Shown here piece after piece: positions 20,861-23,888 of a DNA stretch of 23,888 bases. The notes under the pieces were generated by a model. That model searched no databases. It had not been told where the DNA came from and worked only from the letters and a program-made list of their open reading frames with translations. How positions within the stretch are numbered: the first letter of the stretch is position 1; each line of letters starts with the position of its first letter. The DNA is taken from IMG/VR virus record IMGVR_UViG_3300020021_000298, positions 1 through 23,888 of that record; one strand, 5' to 3'. This stretch comes from a virus. The translations under genes and the position numbers were made by a program.

Positions 20861-21511
20861 ATGTTAACTGATGGCGTATTCTGGCTTGCTATAGGTAAGG
20901 TCATTTGGATAGACGTTCTGTTATCAGGTGACAATGCCCTCGTTATTGCCATGGCTTGCCGTGGACTTTCACCAAAACACAGACTTTGGGGCATCATACT
21001 GGGGGCCGTTGCTGCTATCCTCATGAGGATAGCGTTTACCGGGGTCATAACAACGGTACTGCTGTTACCGTATCTGAAAATAGTGGGGGGAGTTTGCCTG
21101 TTCTATGTGGCTGTCAAAATGTGCGTAGCTGACGATGATGATCCACAAGTCAAAGAGTCAAACCGCCTGATCAACGCCATCATCATTGTCGTATCCGCTG
21201 ACGTGATTATGAGCCTAGATAACATAATTGCGGTAGCTGCTGTAGCCCATGGGGATATCCTTGTTCTTGCAATTGGCTTGTTATTGAGCATCTCCATGAT
21301 AGTAGCTGGGGCTACCATCATCACCTTTATCCTGAACAAATTTCCATTACTGATATGGGCTGGAGCAGCTTTGCTAGGCTGGATCAGTGGTGAACTGATT
21401 GCCAGTGATCCTATACTGGTTTCCTGCTTTGTAGAAATAAACACTGTGCCGGGTATCTTAGGGGCAGTCACTGTGATTGCCGCAGCAGCTGGATGGAAGG
21501 CTTTAAAATGA
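20861..21511 (+). CDS. terC: TerC-family integral membrane protein
   Basis: The 216-aa protein is of the TerC family, YjbE-like branch. It has about seven hydrophobic helices and the conserved signature IDVLLSGDNALVIAMACR (17-34), with a second, related SADVIMSLDNIIAVAAVA after the cytoplasmic acidic loop DDDDPQVKES. The paired Asp-Asn segments are the metal-binding heart of the family. Members sit in the inner membrane and are linked to tellurite resistance and manganese export, often helping metal loading of secreted enzymes. GGAG lies seven bases before the ATG. It ends with ATGA overlap on a 26-aa peptide. A phage copy is unusual. Confidence 0.9.
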   Translation: MLTDGVFWLAIGKVIWIDVLLSGDNALVIAMACRGLSPKHRLWGIILGAVAAILMRIAFTGVITTVLLLPYLKIVGGVCLFYVAVKMCVADDDDPQVKESNRLINAIIIVVSADVIMSLDNIIAVAAVAHGDILVLAIGLLLSISMIVAGATIITFILNKFPLLIWAGAALLGWISGELIASDPILVSCFVEINTVPGILGAVTVIAAAAGWKALK

Positions 21512-21588
21512 AAGCAGACGTCATAGTCTTTTTCATGGTGTTCACAACATGTGCGATCATGGTTATCACAATCTTTAGAAAGGGCTAA
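21508..21588 (+). CDS. 26-aa membrane peptide
   Basis: ATG 21508 overlaps the terC stop by 4 nt, and GGAAGG lies about eight bases upstream. The 26 residues hold one hydrophobic helix (VIVFFMVFTTCAIMVITIF) with a basic end (RKG). It could be a small accessory of TerC in the membrane. It is too short for homology, but the ribosome-binding site and overlap favour a real gene. Confidence 0.5.
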   Translation: MKADVIVFFMVFTTCAIMVITIFRKG

Positions 21589-21591
21589 CGA

Positions 21592-21822
21592 ATGTTACTA
21601 CACAACATATGGAAACGACACATCTCAGTGTATGCTGCACTTGTGGTGTGGGGCAGTTCTGGTGCTATGGCATACCCCTCCTTCTCAAGCATGCTCTATC
21701 ATGTTTTTGTAATGCCAATAGCACTAGCAGTACTCCTCTTTATAGCCCGAAAAGAAGGTGAAGACCGTGTGGATGCTTATAGGCGATCTCCATCTAACCG
21801 ATCGAGCGAAAGACGCGTATAG
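21592..21822 (+). CDS. 76-aa membrane protein
   Basis: The product has two hydrophobic stretches, VYAALVVWGSSGAMAY and LYHVFVMPIALAVLLFIA, and a charged Arg/Ser/Glu-rich C-terminal tail that would lie in the cytoplasm. AAAGGG sits eight or so bases before the ATG. Its 3' end overlaps the start of the Mre11-like gene by 56 nt in another frame, so the tail sequence (YRRSPSNRSSERRV) may be shaped by that overlap. Function unknown; it is the last gene of the Ter/membrane cluster. Confidence 0.6.
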   Translation: MLLHNIWKRHISVYAALVVWGSSGAMAYPSFSSMLYHVFVMPIALAVLLFIARKEGEDRVDAYRRSPSNRSSERRV

Positions 21823-22756
21823 GTTCGGTATTTTTGACTGGATAAGGCGGCAACAGGAAAAGCACCCTGTTGCTGCCACCTTTTTGGCTGGGGATTTGAC
21901 TGATCAAAAAGATCGGCACTCAGCCACGTTAGTCAATAAGATAGTCAGTGGGTTTCTAAAACTTGAACCACCTGTCTACATTGTCATGGGCAATCACGAT
22001 TACCGTGATCCCAAGAACCCGTTCTTTAAGTTCCTTAGTCACATTGAGGGTATCAAGTTCGTAACTAAGCCATGTGTTGTGGAGCATGGCATGGATATGG
22101 CTCTTGTTCCACATTGCCGTGATCAGGCTACGTTTGATGCCGCAATAAAAGACTGTGAAGGAGCTGATGCCTTTCTGGTTCACCAAACCTTTGACGGCGC
22201 TATAGCCGAGTCAGGGGTACGTTTATCGGGCTTGTCAGCCTCACTGGTTGAGTCTATGAAGCCACCCTTGGGCATATACGCCGGGGACGTGCACAAGCCC
22301 CAGCGTCAAGGACAGGTGATCTACCTTGGATGTCCCTACCATATCCGCTTTGGTGATGATTTCACACCAAGGGTGCTTTGGATAGATAAAAATGGACAGG
22401 CTGTGAATAGGTTTTTCAGCGCCCCCTACAAATGGTCTTTGACAGTCTGTGACGCTGACGATATCTTAAATAACAATCAACTAAGGGAGAATGATCAGGT
22501 AAAGCTGACCATCAGAATAGCCCGTGAAGAAGCTACTGACTGGAAACGTATTAAGCAAGAAGTGCTAAACGTCTGCAAAGAGCTGAAACTTGAGGTCTTT
22601 GGTGTGAAGGTGGAAGTCAAAACCACACAAAGTATCCGTCTTCACCTGAATGAAAAACGAGTAGGGCATGTTCAGATACTTGAACAGTTCTGTGAAGCTG
22701 AAAAGGTACCCAGTCTTATTAAAAAAACCGGGATGGAGATCTTAGATGGTAACTAG
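21767..22756 (+). CDS. sbcD: Mre11/SbcD-like nuclease (T4 gp47 type)
   Basis: I start this 329-aa protein at GTG 21767, with GAAGG eight bases upstream; GTG 21758 or ATG 21773 are alternatives. The metallophosphoesterase motifs are in order: GDLHLTD (6-12), GDLTDQKDRHS (42-52), GNHDY (75-79), an LVHQTF histidine and GDVHKPQ. It would cleave DNA ends using Mn2+ together with the Rad50-like ATPase encoded downstream. Length and C-terminal helices (WKRIKQEVLNVCKELKLE) fit the phage/bacterial type. It overlaps the zinc-ribbon gene by 11 nt. Confidence 0.9.
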   Translation: MWMLIGDLHLTDRAKDAYRFGIFDWIRRQQEKHPVAATFLAGDLTDQKDRHSATLVNKIVSGFLKLEPPVYIVMGNHDYRDPKNPFFKFLSHIEGIKFVTKPCVVEHGMDMALVPHCRDQATFDAAIKDCEGADAFLVHQTFDGAIAESGVRLSGLSASLVESMKPPLGIYAGDVHKPQRQGQVIYLGCPYHIRFGDDFTPRVLWIDKNGQAVNRFFSAPYKWSLTVCDADDILNNNQLRENDQVKLTIRIAREEATDWKRIKQEVLNVCKELKLEVFGVKVEVKTTQSIRLHLNEKRVGHVQILEQFCEAEKVPSLIKKTGMEILDGN

Positions 22757-23069
22757 AGTGTATTGTGATCACTGCGGTAATGCTGCACCCAATGCAAAAA
22801 TGTTCATCTTCGGGGCACATAGTTATTATTTTGGGATAAGTGATCCTCAGCATGTTCATAACCTTCAACAACAGAATTATGCTGCCGCTACACAGCAAAC
22901 AGCACTAGGCGTTCTTGCTGGTGGTCAAAAAGCATCCAACCCTCCAATTCACCCTAGCACCTATAACCCACCTGAGATTATTAGGGCAGGAAGTGTAGAC
23001 TTGTGTGATCATTGCCAAGTTGTTTGGATGAACAGAGTCAAGGCTCTAACTCAAGCTTCTGAGCCGTAA
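22746..23069 (+). CDS. Zinc-ribbon protein between mre11 and rad50 homologues
   Basis: The 107-aa protein has CDHC near the N-terminus (7-10) and a second CDHC near the C-terminus (about residues 87-90), so the two halves could share a zinc. Between them is a Gln/Ala/Pro-rich linker with QQQNYAAATQQTA. GGAG is about nine bases before the ATG. It overlaps the Mre11 gene by 11 nt and its stop shares one base with the Rad50 start (TAATG). The embedded position suggests a partner of the Mre11-Rad50 complex. The family is unknown. Confidence 0.7.
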   Translation: MVTRVYCDHCGNAAPNAKMFIFGAHSYYFGISDPQHVHNLQQQNYAAATQQTALGVLAGGQKASNPPIHPSTYNPPEIIRAGSVDLCDHCQVVWMNRVKALTQASEP

Positions 23070-23888
23070 TGTTTGACCTGCATTGGATCGTCCTTACCAA
23101 TTTCAGATCATACTTGGGGACTCATAAATTTGAATTCCCAAAGACTGTAGGGCTGTACTACTTCACAGGCAGGAACCTGAGTGAGCCTGCCCTTGGAGCC
23201 AATGGTAGCGGGAAAAGCACCTTTTTGGACGCTATCACATGGTGCCTCTACGGGCTCACCACGCGCAAGCTAAAGGCTAGTGAGGTACTTCCATGGGACA
23301 GTGACGTTAGCTGCTCTGTCACACTAGAATTGACTGTTGGAAAACAAGAGTTACGGATACGACGTACTCAAAAGCCCAACAGCCTTTTATTGAATGACAA
23401 ACCTGTAGATCAGACCGAGCTGGAAACGCATATACGGCTTAACTTTGATTCGTTCCTTTATTCTGTAATCAATGCCCAATTTGGCCAATCCTTTTTTTCA
23501 TTAACACCGTCAGCTAAACTGACTCTTTTTTCTGATATTATGAGGCTGGATTTTTGGCTAAGAAAAAGTGAAACAGCTTCTCGCAAAGCATCTGAATTGA
23601 GTTATGAAGCGTTTGGGATTGAAAAAGCAATTACCAATAATTCCTTATTAATAGAAACCTATAAAAAAGAATTAGAGCATTACAAAAATGCTTCTAATAC
23701 TTTTGACAACAATAAGCAGATAAAGATCAAACTTAAAACAAACGAACTATCCCGTCTAGTTGACGAAGCTATTTCCTTGGATGAAAAACTAGCTGACATA
23801 AAGAATGAAAACCAGTTCAATCTCAAGAACTTGAAACGATTGCGTGATCAATGGCTTCAAAATGTTCAAAAAACATCCCGTGATCGCT
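23069..23888 (+). CDS. sbcC: Rad50/SbcC-like ATPase, N-terminal part (3' truncated)
   Basis: The frame runs from ATG 23069 to the window edge with no stop (273 codons). It starts with an ABC-type head: WIVLTNFRSYLGTHKFEF, Walker A GANGSGKST (43-51), then the FLDAITWCLYGLTTRKL stretch. NAQFGQSFFSLTPSAKLTLFSDIM resembles the conserved Q-rich segment after Walker A in Rad50 proteins. From about residue 165 the sequence is a charged coiled coil. The remaining coiled coil, hook and Walker B half lie beyond the window. It pairs with the Mre11-like protein to process and tether DNA ends. Confidence 0.9.
   Translation, partial: MFDLHWIVLTNFRSYLGTHKFEFPKTVGLYYFTGRNLSEPALGANGSGKSTFLDAITWCLYGLTTRKLKASEVLPWDSDVSCSVTLELTVGKQELRIRRTQKPNSLLLNDKPVDQTELETHIRLNFDSFLYSVINAQFGQSFFSLTPSAKLTLFSDIMRLDFWLRKSETASRKASELSYEAFGIEKAITNNSLLIETYKKELEHYKNASNTFDNNKQIKIKLKTNELSRLVDEAISLDEKLADIKNENQFNLKNLKRLRDQWLQNVQKTSRDR

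Noticed and set aside
1-23888. CRISPR array, IS element, integrase or attachment site
   Set aside because: No regularly spaced repeats, transposase, integrase or terminal inverted repeats were seen; the tRNA-like 3' end is the only attachment-like sequence and has no integrase nearby.

Overview
The window looks like part of the replication and recombination region of a large tailed double-stranded DNA bacteriophage (Caudoviricetes). Every gene I can support lies on the + strand. Genes are packed tightly, with many 4-nt ATGA/TTGA start-stop overlaps, many very short genes of unknown function, and occasional TTG or GTG starts. Several features point to a proteobacterial (Gram-negative) host: a HiPIP-type iron-sulfur protein, TerB/TerC-family proteins and a Sec-type signal peptide. 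I cannot name the phage. No virion structural, packaging, integrase or lysis gene is recognisable here.

Layout. (1) 1-6756: the tail of an upstream gene, three small proteins, an SNF2-like helicase, an AAA+ ATPase, a small zinc-binding protein, a Toprim primase, a sigma-like protein, an acidic/basic protein with a C-terminal globular domain, and a vWA-domain protein. (2) 6757-8355: an accessory segment. It holds a truncated tRNA-Arg(UCU)-like sequence, several strong RNA hairpins (one pair of which could switch and hide a ribosome-binding site), a 47-aa basic ORF, a conserved-looking unknown, a HiPIP-like protein, a secreted proline-rich peptide and a membrane peptide. (3) 8361-15312: a DNA methyltransferase, a DnaN-type sliding clamp, a UDG / 3'-5' exonuclease / PolA fusion polymerase, zinc-ribbon microproteins, a J-domain protein and a clamp-loader ATPase. 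(4) 15313-20290: small genes, a UvsY-like candidate, a gp32-like ssDNA-binding protein with an unusual disordered tail, a RecA/UvsX recombinase, an FkbM methyltransferase and a PD-(D/E)XK nuclease. (5) 20334-21822: TerB, TerC and two membrane peptides. (6) 21767-23888: Mre11/SbcD and the start of Rad50/SbcC, running off the window.

How the genes fit together. The primase, clamp, clamp loader, PolA-type polymerase and ssDNA-binding protein make up most of a replisome. RecA, the UvsY-like protein, the PD-(D/E)XK nuclease and Mre11/Rad50 make up a T4-style recombination-dependent replication and repair set. No DnaB-type replicative helicase is seen; the SNF2-like and AAA+ proteins are the only helicase or motor candidates in the window. 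The vWA protein, TerB and TerC may form a phage-borne Ter-type module. The least explained parts are the structured accessory segment at 6757-7720 and the Ter genes set among the recombination genes.
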